From assembly GCA_009760855.2 (NCBI GenBank), contig WPIO01000103.1, positions 672,001-736,000 on the forward strand: DNA of 64,000 bases. Direction: 5' to 3'. Below, one piece after another: positions 11,290 to 21,744 of the stretch (the first letter of the stretch is position 1; every line of letters starts with the position of its first letter). This DNA comes from Cristatella mucedo. Taxonomy: Eukaryota > Bryozoa > Phylactolaemata > Cristatellidae. Below the pieces are notes generated by a model, which saw only the letters and a list, made by a program, of their open reading frames with translations, did not search any database and was not told the origin of the DNA. The position numbers were made by a program, and so were the translations under genes.

Positions 11290-13808
11290 AATGCGCCATG
11301 TCCGAGCCTGGCAATCGTTGGCTTTGGCTTTTTTATTTTTTAATCTACAGTGTGTGCCTACCTCCTCCTCTAAAATAACCTGTGAATCGCGAAACCTCAA
11401 GACCCTTGACATCGATGCTGTCCGTGCGAGAATATCTGCTTTGCCTCTGCTGCTCAGTCCTCCCTCCGATCTGTCATCATTGGTAGATAGCTACAATACG
11501 ACACTAGCTGACACGCTCGACGAGTTTGCACCTCTGACAAAGGGCACTGTGCGCCCTCGCCCAGACGGTCTATGCTTTGCCACAGACATTAAACTAGCGA
11601 GGTCTACTAAGCTCAAGCTTGAAAAAGCGTACAAAAGATCATTATTGACTGTCCATCGATGGGCACGCGTGGACTACCGTGGGTCGTACCAATTGATCCT
11701 AGCAATGGCCATGTCTAGCTGCTATAAAACACCGTTGAATCACAGACACACAATCCAAAAATGCTAATATCGACGATCGACCATCTCCTCAACCACTGCC
11801 AGATTAGCTCTTTACCTGATGATCCTTGTGATGATCTAGCCGATCGCTTCTCTCGATTCCTTGTGCAGAAGATAGGCAAGATCAGGGAGTCCATCGCTGC
11901 GATGACAACCTCCCCACTAGATTGCTGTTCCCCGATTTCTGGCTGCACCTCAATGTCTGCATTTAAGCAGGTCACTGGTGATCTAGTCCTGAAGTTCGTA
12001 TCCCAATCAAAGAAGACACTGGGTCCTCTGGACCCTATTCCCACTGTCCTGCTCCTACGTTATAATATTGCACTTGATACGTTGCATTGATCTGCTGCTG
12101 CCATGCATAACTAAGATCATTACTATGTCATTAGCCTCAGGTCATGTCCCAGCACCTTTCAAAAAAGCTGTAGTTAGGCCACTTCTCAAGAAAGCGACAC
12201 TAGACCAAGAGAATTTGAGCAGCTACCGCCCAGTCTCCCTTCTACAATTCCTATCAAAGACACTGGAACGGGTCGTGGCGGACCAGCTGAACTCATATAT
12301 TGAAACTTCATACCTTGCTGGTAAGTTCCAGTCTGGCTTTAGAGCTAATCATTCCACAGAGTCAGCATTGCTTAGGGTACACAACGTCCTACTTAGGAAT
12401 GCAGACATGGGTAGAGTGTCTGCTGGTTTTGATCGATCTTTCGGCAGCATTTGATACCATCGATCACAAAGTTCTTCTAGAGCGCCTCACATATCGCCTG
12501 GGCATCACTGGCACTGCTCTGCAATGGCTCAGGTCCTATCTCAGTGGGAGACTCCAGAGTACTGACGTGAATGGATAAAGATCATCTGAGGTACCTCTGA
12601 AATATGGGCTACCTCAGGGCTCTGTGCTAGGTCCGCTTCTTTTCACGGTCTATACTCTCCCTCTTGCTGATGTGATTGCCAAGCACAATCTAGGCTTTCA
12701 CTTCTATGCGGATGACACTCAGTTGTACCTTTTCTTTGATCCCTCCCAGCCTTCGAGCACCTCAATTTCTCTTAACTCACTTGCTGGATGTATTGATGAC
12801 AACCGCACATGGATGGCAGCAATTTTTATAAAATTAAACGAGCATCAAGCTATTTTACTAGCTATGGGCAAACCCACCGTGATTCACAAATTGGAAAGGC
12901 TGACGCTTAAAATTGGCTCTACCAGCATGTCTCCTGCTGAATCAGCTCAAAATCTAAGTGTCACGCTCCAAAGTGACCTCTTGTGAGACGATCACATCAG
13001 CTCCACAGTCAAGGCCGTCCGTCTACTTTCAGCTACATGACATTGCTAAAATTCGGGCTTGTTTAGATAAGGATACCACGTCTAAGTTGGTCCATGCATT
13101 CGTTACATCCTGTCTTGACTTCTGTAACTCACTGCTTGCTGGCCTACCGGCATGTGCAACCAGACGATTACAGCTGGTGCAAAACTCTTCAGCTATGCTT
13201 GTCTGTCGTGAGTGCAGCATTTGCCACATCCCACCACTTCCGGCCGACCTGCACTGGCTACCAGTGAGGCCATGGATTGACTTTAAGGTGTTGTGGCTCA
13301 CTTTTAGGTTACTTCATTCTTTGGCTCCAGCCTATCTCTCATATCTACTCCCCCACCAGGCCAAGCATAGTACCACTCGCTTTTTGGAATCCATCAGTCT
13401 ACCAATACCTTATACAAACCTCAAATCCTTTGGAGACCCTGCATTTAGTTGGTATGCTCCCAAAGCCTGGAACTTCCTCCCAACTTGCGTCAGAACAACC
13501 CCTGACTTGACCACATTTAAAAAGAACTTTAAAGCACACCTATTTAGCGCAGCATTTAGTGGGTCCCTGTGATTCGTCCTTGATGTGCTTATGCGTGCTG
13601 ACACTGTGCATGCTGCCACTAACCACAGTTGCATGCTGACCCTGTGCATGTCACCCCTAACCAGGTTATTCATGTTTATCAAGCATTAAATTACTCACCA
13701 TTCAATCGCATTTCCCTTTGCAGCCAATGTAAAGCGCCTAGAAAGAGATTGAGTTCTCTGAGGGCGCTTTATCAAGTGCATTATTATTATTATTATTATT
13801 ATTATACA
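11290..13808 (+). mobile_element. LINE-B, linker plus nearly complete reverse transcriptase and 3' UTR
   Basis: The longest sense LINE-B copy. 11350-11760 encodes the linker between endonuclease and RT (NLKTLDIDAVRARI... LIDAY-like SLVDSYNTTLADTLDEFAP). The RT follows in broken frames: LSSYRPVSLLQFLSKTLERVV at about 12215, SGFRANHSTESALLRVH, then after a frameshift near 12425 DLSAAFDTIDHKVLLERL. A stop lies at about 12576, then a [19 protein letters not shown] frame with the catalytic YADD at about 12705. Finally comes the C-terminal region (SCLDFCNSLLAGLP at about 13110, LHWLPVRPWIDFKVL) to 13572. The 3' UTR ends with the stem-loop AAAGCGCC...GGCGCTTT at 13732-13772 and an ATT-repeat tail. 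No endonuclease domain is present, so it is 5'-truncated. Confidence 0.88.
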
Positions 13809-14679
13809 TGGATGGCAGCTGCCACCCCTGGTGCGGTTGGTAGGAGTCGAATTCGACACTCATTCGGGAGGCCATTGGCTCAGCTTTCGCGGCAGCTGGC
13901 CCCGCGATGCTTAACCAAGATGCGCGACACCTGCAGGCGCCAGGGAACACCCCAAGACCCCAGTTCACAGAGGACCTCCGCTCCCCAGTCCCCCGTGCCA
14001 CCCAGGCGCTCCAATCCCGGCTTCGCCTCCGATAATAGGATTAAGACTAAATCCCGGCTTCACTTCCGAGCCTCTTACCTTTTTCTCAAAGGCAAATCTT
14101 TGTATGTGTATTTTTCTATTCAGCTCTGCTAAAGTTAAGAAAAAAATGCGCATGCCCCATGATTACATCTAACCCCAATGTTCGCAGCCCCTATTTTTCT
14201 TTTCGCTTCAGGCTTCGGCTAAGATTTCAGCCGCCCGCCTCGGATAAATAGTATTCAAGCTAACGAAAAGAATTGTATCCTCTCCTCCCGGATATCTAAT
14301 GGGGCTATTTAAAAGAGGAAAAGGAAAACAACCGAAAAATGACATTGTGAATTATGCAAATTTGAAGCGAAGACAGTAGTTGAATGGATTCCAATGGTTC
14401 AGCTCTAACACATTGGTTGCATTAAAGCTTCACGGATCCGTTAACTGATACTGCTAATTCTGCTATCAGTTGATTGGATTCAGCTTCATTATTCTTGTAA
14501 CAGTTGCTACTTGGAAATGCCCCAACTTTACCTTAAGGATTTCCAATGTATATACCATTGGTGCTAACCAAGTCAAACAAACGAAGTATATAGCAAGCAG
14601 CCTCTGTCTTTATGTGTGGTCATGCTCAAGAGACTTGGGCGAGCCAAAGCGTTTCATGAGACTTCTTGTATTTTTGCAG

Positions 14680-14967
14680 GCATTGCCCGTTATCATATTC
14701 TTCAGCACCATTATCAGCATGCTCTACTATCTCGGTTGGATGCAGGTCATCATTGTGAAGATAGCGTGGGTGATGCAGGTCACCATGGGAACAACAGCTG
14801 GCGAGTCACTTAATGCGGCTGCCAATATCTTCGTAGGCCAGACCGAGGCTCCGCTCATCATAAAACCACTGCTGCGCGACATGACTAAATCAGAATTGCA
14901 CGCCATAATGACAGGCGGCTTTGCTACGATCGCGGGTAGCGTGCTGGCCACGTACATTCTCTTCGGC
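14680..14967 (+). CDS. Nucleoside transporter copy 1, exon D (substrate and Na+ site)
   Basis: 96 codons, phase 0. This is the most diagnostic CNT exon: [32 protein letters not shown], then [11 protein letters not shown] (about 14818-14850), [26 protein letters not shown]. From published CNT structures and mutants, the residues in NxxVGQTE and TIAGSV correspond to Asn, Val, Thr and Ile of the Na+ site and to Gly-Gln-Thr-Glu and Val of the nucleoside site. All are present here, with Gly-Gln / Ser-Val as in broad-specificity human CNT3. The acceptor is TTTTTGCAG at 14679 and the donor is GGC|GTGAGT. The reading frame stays open upstream of the acceptor, but that part is intron with no family similarity. 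Confidence 0.93.
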
Positions 14968-15029
14968 GTGAGTACCTCAGCTCACACGCGTTTCTCCCAA
15001 ATGCTGGTGTGAAACTTAAGGTGCGTCGT

Positions 15030-15208
15030 ATAAAGAAAATCTTAGCTGATTTAGCAGCCTCATTTGTATAGCGGCAGATTAGCCGTCACAGCTATCACCA
15101 CCGCTTGCAGTTGGCTATAAAGGATCACTCACTAGTGACTCGAACCCACGACCTCGGTCGCGAATAGCGAGAAACTTACCTCCTGGACTATCACGGCCCA
15201 ATATATAA
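15030..15208 (-). mobile_element. SINE-2, reverse, in intron D-E
   Basis: Read on the - strand: GGCCGTGATAG head, the B-box region GTGGGTTCGAGTC, then GGTGGTGATAGCTGTGACGGC, and AGGCTGCTAAATCAGCTAAG. The internal hairpin is degraded. It is about 70 bases downstream of the exon D donor. Confidence 0.75.
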
Positions 15209-15639
15209 TTTATTTTTTAACATTCTCCCAAGTAGTCGAGAAGCTTATTTCGGGAGAGACTGCTTGGATTTTTTAAATAAGACACCAGGACCAGCATTCT
15301 ATGCCGATGCTGAACATGCCGATGTGAGTCTGGAGCAACCAGGCGATAACAAACTTAGTTTGACTATTGTTACGCCTTAACTGGCTAGGGTTAAGACAGG
15401 AAAGCAAGTCACCTCAAATTAAGCTCACTGGCACCAGCCATTGAAAGCTACTCTGTCTGAAGCCGGATTTTTTTTATAAAGGAATGACTGTTAACCAGCG
15501 ATCATTGGACTGAGCGCCAAAAAAGAATCTTGACTTGACCAAAAAATAATCCCTCAACTTCAGGGCGATCGGTCTTGTGCTCAAGTAATTGACCCATTGA
15601 GATTTGTGAGTCTTGCTGCAGCCAAAGCAGGTCTTTAGT

Positions 15640-15835
15640 GCATCGTGTTTAATGTAATGTAATGTATATCCGTCTGTAACTCTACAAAGTCATAAAGACT
15701 ATGTGTGTGTTACGCAGGAGAGGCATTCACAGCCTAAGCGGCTTTCGGTACGCATTCGGTAGCCAACAGACTTCGTCTCACGCAACAAAGAGAAAGTGGG
15801 AAGCATAGCAGAGTCAGGAGAGCAGTTGGGGCTTA
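15640..15835 (-). mobile_element. LINE-A 3' end, reverse
   Basis: It starts on this strand with the complement of the (TACAT)n tail (TGTAATGTAATGTA) and runs back through the terminal TCCGTCTGTAACTC...CATAAAGAC and the CGGCTTTCGGTACGCATTCGG region. It is truncated after about 190 bases. Confidence 0.82.
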
Positions 15836-16635
15836 CCTATATGCCTATCGTGTGAACTCAGCAATAGTTATAAAAAATGCTTTATCAAACATGCCTCTGT
15901 ACAACCGGCTTTAACATTTAGTTACAGCTTGCCCTGCCACCACGAGTCTAGTGTTCTATGGATTGCCTCAGGGAGACTAATGCTCCTTAAAGCACTTAAG
16001 GCAGGGCTTAAAAGCATCGGCTTCTAAGCTCCGCTCACTTGTGCCGGCCTTATTCAGGCTTGCAATGTGCATGAACGTGTATGGCTGGAATTCAAATTGG
16101 GAACAAAGATGCAACCAGTACGTCGATTTCGGTCATCGATCAGACTTTCGCGGGTCCACGCTAGTAGCGGGGAGGAAACCTTAAGAGTGGTCGGAGTTAA
16201 TTTCTGGCCTGTGACACACTACATATATATGTGGTCTTTAGTAGCGGGTTTAGGTTTAACAGTACTTTCTAAAAACAGAATTATGATAGTTTGCCAAGCA
16301 GACTTTGCTGAGATGAGGAAAAATGTAGGATACGCTTTCAAGGACACAAAAGAGATGGTATCCTCGGTAGGAGAAAAGCTGAAGCTCGATGGTAAGCATT
16401 GTCGGGACGATGAATCTTAATTATTCGTTAAAGTGGAGACGACTTTCGTTTACAATCGTTTTCATTAGAAATTTTTGGAAATCTCATTTCCAAGCGATCT
16501 ATTTATGCATGCTGAGAATTTGAGTGTTTTATTTGTACATTTACTGAAGCCATGGTAGTTATTCCTTTAAGCTGCCAACTGCCGCATCCAATGCTGTCTG
16601 CTGACTCATAGTCAACACTTCTATAACCGTTTCAG
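15836..16635. other. Remainder of intron D-E of copy 1
   Basis: No repeat family was recognised. The 117-codon ORF at 16067-16420 has no recognisable domain and no family counterpart in copy 2's equivalent intron; I treat it as chance. Confidence 0.5.
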
Positions 16636-16950
16636 GTGCCAGCCAATCATCTTCTTTCGGCCTCTGTCATGTCGGCTCCAGCCGCGTTGGCAATGTCGAA
16701 ACTCTTTTACCCTGAGACCAAGAGGTCGAGGACGACGCTAAAGGCCTTTGAGCACATTGAGAAAGGCCCAGAGCAGAGCTTGATAGAGGCCGCTGCCAGC
16801 GGAGCATCGATGGCTGTCGCTTTGGTCGCCAACATTGCAGCCAACCTAATCGCATTCCTCGCTGTGAAAAAGTTTCTCAACGAAACGCTGAAGTGGCTGG
16901 GCGCCCAAGTAGGACTGGCGCCGCCAAACTATCCCGATTTCACTTTCGAG
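16636..16950 (+). CDS. Nucleoside transporter copy 1, exon E
   Basis: 105 codons, phase 0. VPANHLLSASVMSAPAALAM, SKLFYPETKRS, a variable loop (KAFEHIEKGPEQ), EAAASGASMAVALVANIAAN, LIAFLAVKKFLNETLKWLG, and FTFE at the end. Human CNT3 has VPSSHLLTASVMSAP, AKLFWPETEKPK and LVANIAVNLIAFLALLSFMN in the same order. The acceptor is CCGTTTCAG at 16635 and the donor is GAG|GTGAGC. It joins exon F to read FTFE-FICSYV. The donor is followed 30 bases later by a CTCGAG-rich minisatellite. Confidence 0.93.
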
Positions 16951-16980
16951 GTGAGCCCTCGCAGACCCGTTTTGTGTTAC

Positions 16981-17118
16981 AGCTCGAGGAAGCTCGAGAG
17001 CGCGAAGAAGCTCGAGAAGCTCTCGAGAGCGCGAAGAAGCTCGAGAAGCTCGAGAGCGCGAAGAAGCTCGAGAAGCTCTCGAGAGCGCGAAAAAGCTCGA
17101 GAAGCTCTCGAGAGCGCA
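16981..17118. repeat. CTCGAG-rich minisatellite just after exon E donor
   Basis: Tandem units of about 27-36 bases, built from AGCTCGAGAAGCTCTCGAGA and GCGCGAAGA blocks. It contains repeated copies of the perfect palindrome GCTCTCGAGAGC. It begins 30 bases after the copy 1 exon E donor (16951) and has no counterpart after the copy 2 donor (61140). Confidence 0.9.
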
Positions 17119-18469
17119 GTCGGGATGACAATGAGCATCAGCAGCTTTGATTTAAGCAGCAGCTTTGAGCCTGTCAGGCTGATTGCTACGACTCTAGAAA
17201 CCCTTTCGTCTGACGATGTACTTTCTACACCATCATCCTTTCAATTGTATTAAACAGCTTGCCAAATTTAAGTCAGACGACGTCAAAATTATGTCCTGCT
17301 TCAAGTGTACGAGAAAATTTTGAGTTCATATCGAATGAAAACTATAGCTAGGCACTATAATTCCTAATTATTTGCGAATTTTTGCCTCACATGAAAATCC
17401 TTCGGTCTTGTTCCTAAGTTGAAATCCTGCCTCCTCCTCTGATAGGCTGCTAATGTTTAACTCAATTTACTAAAATTCAACAATTTGGAATGCAAGTTGC
17501 ATATATTTCTGAGATCGGTAAATCTTTCATTTGCATATACGTTGATTCTGGTTTGCTCCGGGTAGACATGGGTTGCCTAATCATTTTTTCTTTATGTCGA
17601 AATCGTAAAAACTTTTAATTCCATTTCTACGATGCTTTTATTTTGGAACGTGTTGTAAGCAAACATTAAATTGTCAAGCATTTTTTTCAGTCATTTCTCG
17701 ACATTCACCCTTGATACTAATTGCTGCTTGTGCAGCGCTGCAACGTTTGGTTGGAGCAGCTGCTCAATTTTGCTGCTATGCTACGAGAATCTGTTCATGC
17801 TCTTCTGCCTTTACCAGCCCGATCGTTAGCTAAAGCTGCAACTGCTGGCTGTGCAAAGGCTGCCTATCGCCGTTGCAAGCACCCTGACCTGAGGTTCAAT
17901 TCATGATACGAACTGGCAGCAAAAGACGAGTACCGAGACCGCTCTCTAAGCACACAGTGAGCACCAGTTTCTCTCTGATGGCAAAAGGGTAGTCGTGCCA
18001 TGTGTGATCTAGGTCAATCTCTCAAGCGAAGCTCAATCAACAGGCAGGGAAAGCTGCTAGCTCGGGCAATTTTGAATGATGCCTGGGGTGGAGAAGTTAG
18101 TAGCTCAGATAATATTTAATGGCATAGGGAAAGGGCCTGCCTCGAAAAATGTTGAGCGAGTTTTTCTGAAACATCCGCGTTGGTGCTTGTTCTTTCTGGT
18201 CCTTTAAATAAGCATTTCTAGAGGCAATATAAGATGAAAGAAAAATGTGTGCAGTATCTATGCTTGTGTTCGAAGCCTACAGCAGCACACGGCCTCTACG
18301 GCAATGGGTTACGGTGAGCTTGTAGTTTGAGCTACATTTTCAAGAGAGAGTAGACGCAATTGCCTTTTGTCCTCTCCTTAGCCTTACACTTAGTGAAAAG
18401 TACCAACAAGATACCCTCATTGATAATTCCGCATGTGGTAGCAAATGCAACGGCTTATTTTTGTTGCAG
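17119..18469. other. Remainder of intron E-F of copy 1
   Basis: AT-rich intron DNA in which no repeat family or exon was recognised. The acceptor of exon F is preceded by GCTTATTTTTGTTGCAG. Confidence 0.6.
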
Positions 18470-18841
18470 TTCATTTGCTCTTACGTACTGTGGCCTTTTG
18501 CCTGGGTTATGGGTGCCGATGCGATGGACTGCGGTGAGGTTGCCTCGCTTATTGGGATTAAGACATTTACCAACGAGTTTGTCGCCTACGAGCAACTTTC
18601 CGATCTTATAAAGAACCGCAAAGCAATCGAAGCCTACGACAATAAGTATGCCAACTCAATGCCGTCAGCGAATTACTCGCTAGGGAGCGAAACCAGCACT
18701 ACACTACCACCCTTCCTTTCGACGCCGTTTGACGCTATCAAAAACGTTACTAGCCACTTAAACGGGACCTACTCAAAAGATTTTGATGCTATCAGGAATT
18801 GCTGGGCTCTGGGCGATGGAAGGTGTCTCCGAATGATAACG
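18470..18841 (+). CDS. Nucleoside transporter copy 1, exon F with enlarged loop
   Basis: 124 codons, phase 0. FICSYVLWPFAWVMG, DCGEVASLIGIKTFTNEFVA, YEQLSDLI, then a long hydrophilic loop to RMIT. The Glu of TNEFVAY matches the HP2 glutamate that binds the ribose in CNT structures. Between NEFVAY and YALCG (exon G) there are 92 residues, against 34 in human CNT3 by my count, so the loop is about 58 residues longer. The loop has three N-glycosylation sequons (NYS, NVT, NGT), two Cys and an internal repeat (FDAIKN, FDAIRN, 54 bases apart). The acceptor is TTGTTGCAG at 18469 and the donor is ACG|GTAAGA. Confidence 0.9.
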
Positions 18842-18869
18842 GTAAGAAAATGGCCACCTACGCACATGT

Positions 18870-19125
18870 TTCTCACATCATTTGTTGGATCCTCATGATT
18901 TGTGCCCTGTTTGCTTATGCGTACTGACACTGTGCATGTTACTACTCACAACATGTAGATAATGACAAGTGTGCATGCTACCTCTAACTTAATTATCCTT
19001 ATCGGCATTATGCCTTTTACTACTAGCTTTTGATCATGCATCCTTTATAGAATACTTAAGGTGCCTAGAAAGAGATAACGTTCTTTGAGGGTGCAATACA
19101 AATGCATTATTATAATTGTTATCTT
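18870..19125 (+). mobile_element. LINE-B 3' UTR fragment in intron F-G
   Basis: It matches the LINE-B 3' UTR (TGTTTGCTTATGCGTACTGACACTGTGCATG) through the stem-loop variant AAGGTGCCTAGAAAGAGATAACG to a short ATT tail. It begins only about 30 bases after the exon F donor. Confidence 0.75.
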
Positions 19126-19324
19126 TGCATTGACCACTTTGCACACGGTATATTGCATTTTTTCTCTCAGCTAAATTACAAGTGTATGCATGGTAGTGTC
19201 TAATTGTCGGCCATGACCAGCAAGGTCTTCCGCATATCCAGTCCACGATGCTATACAATTTTTAAGGCGAAAATCAGCCATAATCATGTAAAGCCTCTGT
19301 TTAGAGGCCATAGGGACTAAATGG

Positions 19325-19815
19325 GACAGCCTTGTCCTTCAAGTTTCTGACACTGACCCACAATGCCCGCCACGGCTTGGCTCCTTTGTACCTAGCTGAA
19401 CTGCCGAATCAGTTTCAGCCTGTTCGCGCCCTCAGGTCCTGTGTGGACAATAAATTAGCTGTCCCGTTCCTCCGCTTAAATACCTTTCGCGACAGAAGCT
19501 TTAGCTCTGCAGGTTCTAGACTGTGGAACTCGCTTCCACAATTCTCACGCAACGACAACTACTCTACTACTGCTGACTATGGCTCATCCTTCTCAGTGGT
19601 CCTGAGCTGCTACTTCCATGCTACTTACTACCTCAACTGCTCTCCTGACTCTGCTATGCTTTCCACTTTCTCTTTGTTTCGTGAGATGAAGTCTGTTGGC
19701 TACCGAATGCGTACTGAAAGCCACTTAGCTTGTGATTGGGCTATACAAAACTCTCATGCGTAACACCCACATGGTCTTTATGACTTTGCGGAGTTACAGA
19801 CGGAGATACGTAATG
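19325..19815 (+). mobile_element. LINE-A, 5'-truncated, in intron F-G
   Basis: An open frame at 19332-19763 encodes the extreme C-terminus of the LINE-A RT ORF (TLTHNARHGLAPLYLAELPN, LRSCVDNKLAVPFLRL, SRLWNSLPQF). It ends with the usual GGAGTTACAGACGGAGATAC. The long intact frame suggests a relatively young copy. Confidence 0.85.
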
Positions 19816-20012
19816 ACTACTCCAACTAGTGCACTCCGTTTGGCTCTAGTCACTGCTCAGTCAATGCTGAATCAAAGGGATTTTTCGGAAGCTGTCTGAG
19901 CTGCTATTGTTTGACTAGTTCAGCATGGTTTTTATGCAGCATTTTTAGCTGTGCTCCGTCTCCCACTTACTTCGTCCTCTCTCGTCGCTTTCTGATTGCG
20001 TTTCCGTCGTAG

Positions 20013-20193
20013 GAGCGCTCAGAAATGATCGCCGTCTACGCTCTTTGCGGCTTCGCCAACCTCGGAAGCATTGGCATCATGATTGGCGGCTTGGGATCGC
20101 TGGCGCCGGAGCGGCGGAAAGACATGATCGCCGTAGTCGTTCGTGCCATGATTGCGGGAAACGTGGCTTGCTTTATGACCGCGTGCATTGCCG
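20013..20193 (+). CDS. Nucleoside transporter copy 1, exon G (last recognised)
   Basis: ERSEMIAVYALCGFANLG, SIGIMIGGLGSLAPERRKDM, then VVVRAMIAGNVACFMTACIAG. Phe, Asn and Ser of CGFANLGS correspond to nucleobase- and ribose-contacting residues in CNT structures. The acceptor is GTCGTAG at 20012. The end is ambiguous. A good donor GCCG|GTAAGA at 20193/20194 would lead to an unrecognised terminal exon. Reading through it gives KMARFSQRR... with a stop at 20286-20288, adding 30 residues. Human CNT3 continues ACIAGIL at this point with no Lys-Met, so I favour the splice. No copy 2 counterpart is visible because the window ends. Confidence 0.88.
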
Positions 20194-20288
20194 GTAAGAT
20201 GGCTCGATTCAGCCAACGACGGCTCGCATTCTCGCTCCTGTCTCTCTATCTGAGCGCCGCGCTCCGACGAGCCAAAGCTGTCGTGTGA

Positions 20289-20877
20289 GCAACTAGGCTC
20301 GACAGCCCCCCGAGCGGAGCTTTCCTCTTTGTGGGGGGGGTGGGCCACGAGATCCTCGACCGCTGTGAACATGACACGATCGGCTGAAGCGGCCACTCTC
20401 GCGCTCCACCAACTCGCCCAGCATTTCTAGGATAGCATCTGTCGGGCTTGCCCTCCCACATATTCCTGCCGAGGCCAACTTGTACCGGCCGTCGCTAGCC
20501 GCCAGAGTTAGACCGGCACTGAAACGCTGTCCGCAAAGTTGAGCAACTAGTTGATAGAAGCGTCAGTGACGCCGTTTGCTGATGGTCAGCAAAATGCAAT
20601 CGGCGGTTGCTGATCAATCACTGATCAACGCGACCTTTCTCAGACATGCCATGCACTGTCAAGCTGCCGTGTCTTTACGGTGGTCCAGGAAACCGCGCCG
20701 TTGTCAGTGTGGCCTTTCTGATTCCCAGTGTCAGTTATCTAGAGTATCAGCTTGCTGGAATGCCAAAATATGAAGGCTGGATTCGTGAAACTTAATTCAT
20801 CTCGTTATTTAATCCATAAAGCAATGCACAGTAAGTGGATGTGAAGCTGGAAAGTTTCTGCAGTGCTCTTAAAGCCA
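20289..20877. other. Downstream of copy 1, nothing recognised
   Basis: Holds a G-rich run (about 20331-20342). A terminal coding exon or 3' UTR of copy 1 is expected in or after this stretch. I did not find a convincing acceptor followed by a CNT-like tail. Confidence 0.5.
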
Positions 20878-21165
20878 GTGAGAAACATAGCTGAGTCATG
20901 TTGGAAGTCGGGGAAGTGAGCAGCATGGAGGTAGAAACTGAGGATGGATGGAAAGAATGTGCTCAGTCGGAAGCAGGAGAGTAGAAGTCATTGTGTAAGA
21001 ATTTTGGATGTGGAGTCTACAGTCTAGGATCTGCATGGCAAAAGTTTCTGTCACCAACGGTCTTTTAGCGTAGGAATGGAGCAGCTGATTTATTATCCGC
21101 AGAGGATCTGAGGGCACAGGGAGGCTAAAACTGGTGCACCAGTTCAGGCGGGTAGAAAAATATGA
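20878..21165 (-). mobile_element. LINE-A fragment, reverse
   Basis: On this strand it reads the complement of the LINE-A C-terminal coding and UTR region (GTGAGAAACATAGCTGAGTC, GTCTACAGTCTAGGATCTGC, ACTGGTGCACCAGTTCAGGC). Both ends are truncated and many indels are present. A further decayed piece may extend to about 21390. Confidence 0.65.
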
Positions 21166-21473
21166 AGATGTTAATAACAGGAGATACTATATCGTTTCGT
21201 GAGAATCTAAGAAATGAGCTCCAAATCGTAAGACCTGCCAGGAAAAAGCTCACTCCGTCAACGATCTTCAAGTTGATGGATCAAAAATGTAATTTAATGT
21301 GAGGATTGCATCTGATATCTCAAGGAAGCTAAACTGGTGCAGCAGCTCACAAGTATTTAGGCACCAGGGAAAGGCGGATTTGGAATGAATTTTATAGCGG
21401 AAACTTTTCTATGTTGAAGTGGGAGTCGACGAACCCCTCCAGAAAAATTACTTGATAGATTTTCTAGAATTTA

Positions 21474-21537
21474 TTAACTATGTGAGTGCTAAATTTATTA
21501 ACTATGTGAGTGCATATTGACTATGTGAGTGCTAAAT
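21474..21537. repeat. Short tandem repeat, about 24-base unit, 3 copies
   Basis: Three copies of AACTATGTGAGTGCTAAATT-like units, the last two slightly diverged. Confidence 0.85.
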
Positions 21538-21744
21538 GTTATTAGCTTACCTGTCGTTCTCTGGCCAGATGCTTTCCCAAGGATCTGACGTATTTTAATA
21601 ATTTCTGCTTCGTCGGCATCTGGCTGCACGTTCACATATGTACTCTTGTCCGCTTACAGTAGATACACAAACACGCTATCTCGTGGCTTACGATTATGGC
21701 TCAGACCATTTACAGTAGACACAAAGATATGTATGCATATATGT

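Larger units (their letters stand above)
10436..14679 (+). other. Intron C-D of copy 1
   Basis: 4244 bases, the longest intron of copy 1. It is mostly a LINE-B copy (11290-13808) with a degraded SINE-1 before it. At 13810-14160 is GC-richer unique DNA with a short direct repeat (AATCCCGGCTTC at about 14015 and 14051). Nothing coding was seen other than the LINE. Confidence 0.75.

Noticed and set aside
11279-11767. 162-codon ORF that might be a host gene
   Set aside because: It matches the LINE-B linker region, seen also in reverse at 44527-44780.
16067-16420. 117-codon ORF in intron D-E of copy 1
   Set aside because: No recognisable domain, lies between exons that join in phase without it, and has no copy 2 counterpart.
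21117-21200. Possible terminal exon of copy 1 after a CACAG acceptor, giving Gly in phase
   Set aside because: The sequence is part of a reverse LINE-A fragment, so the fit is accidental.
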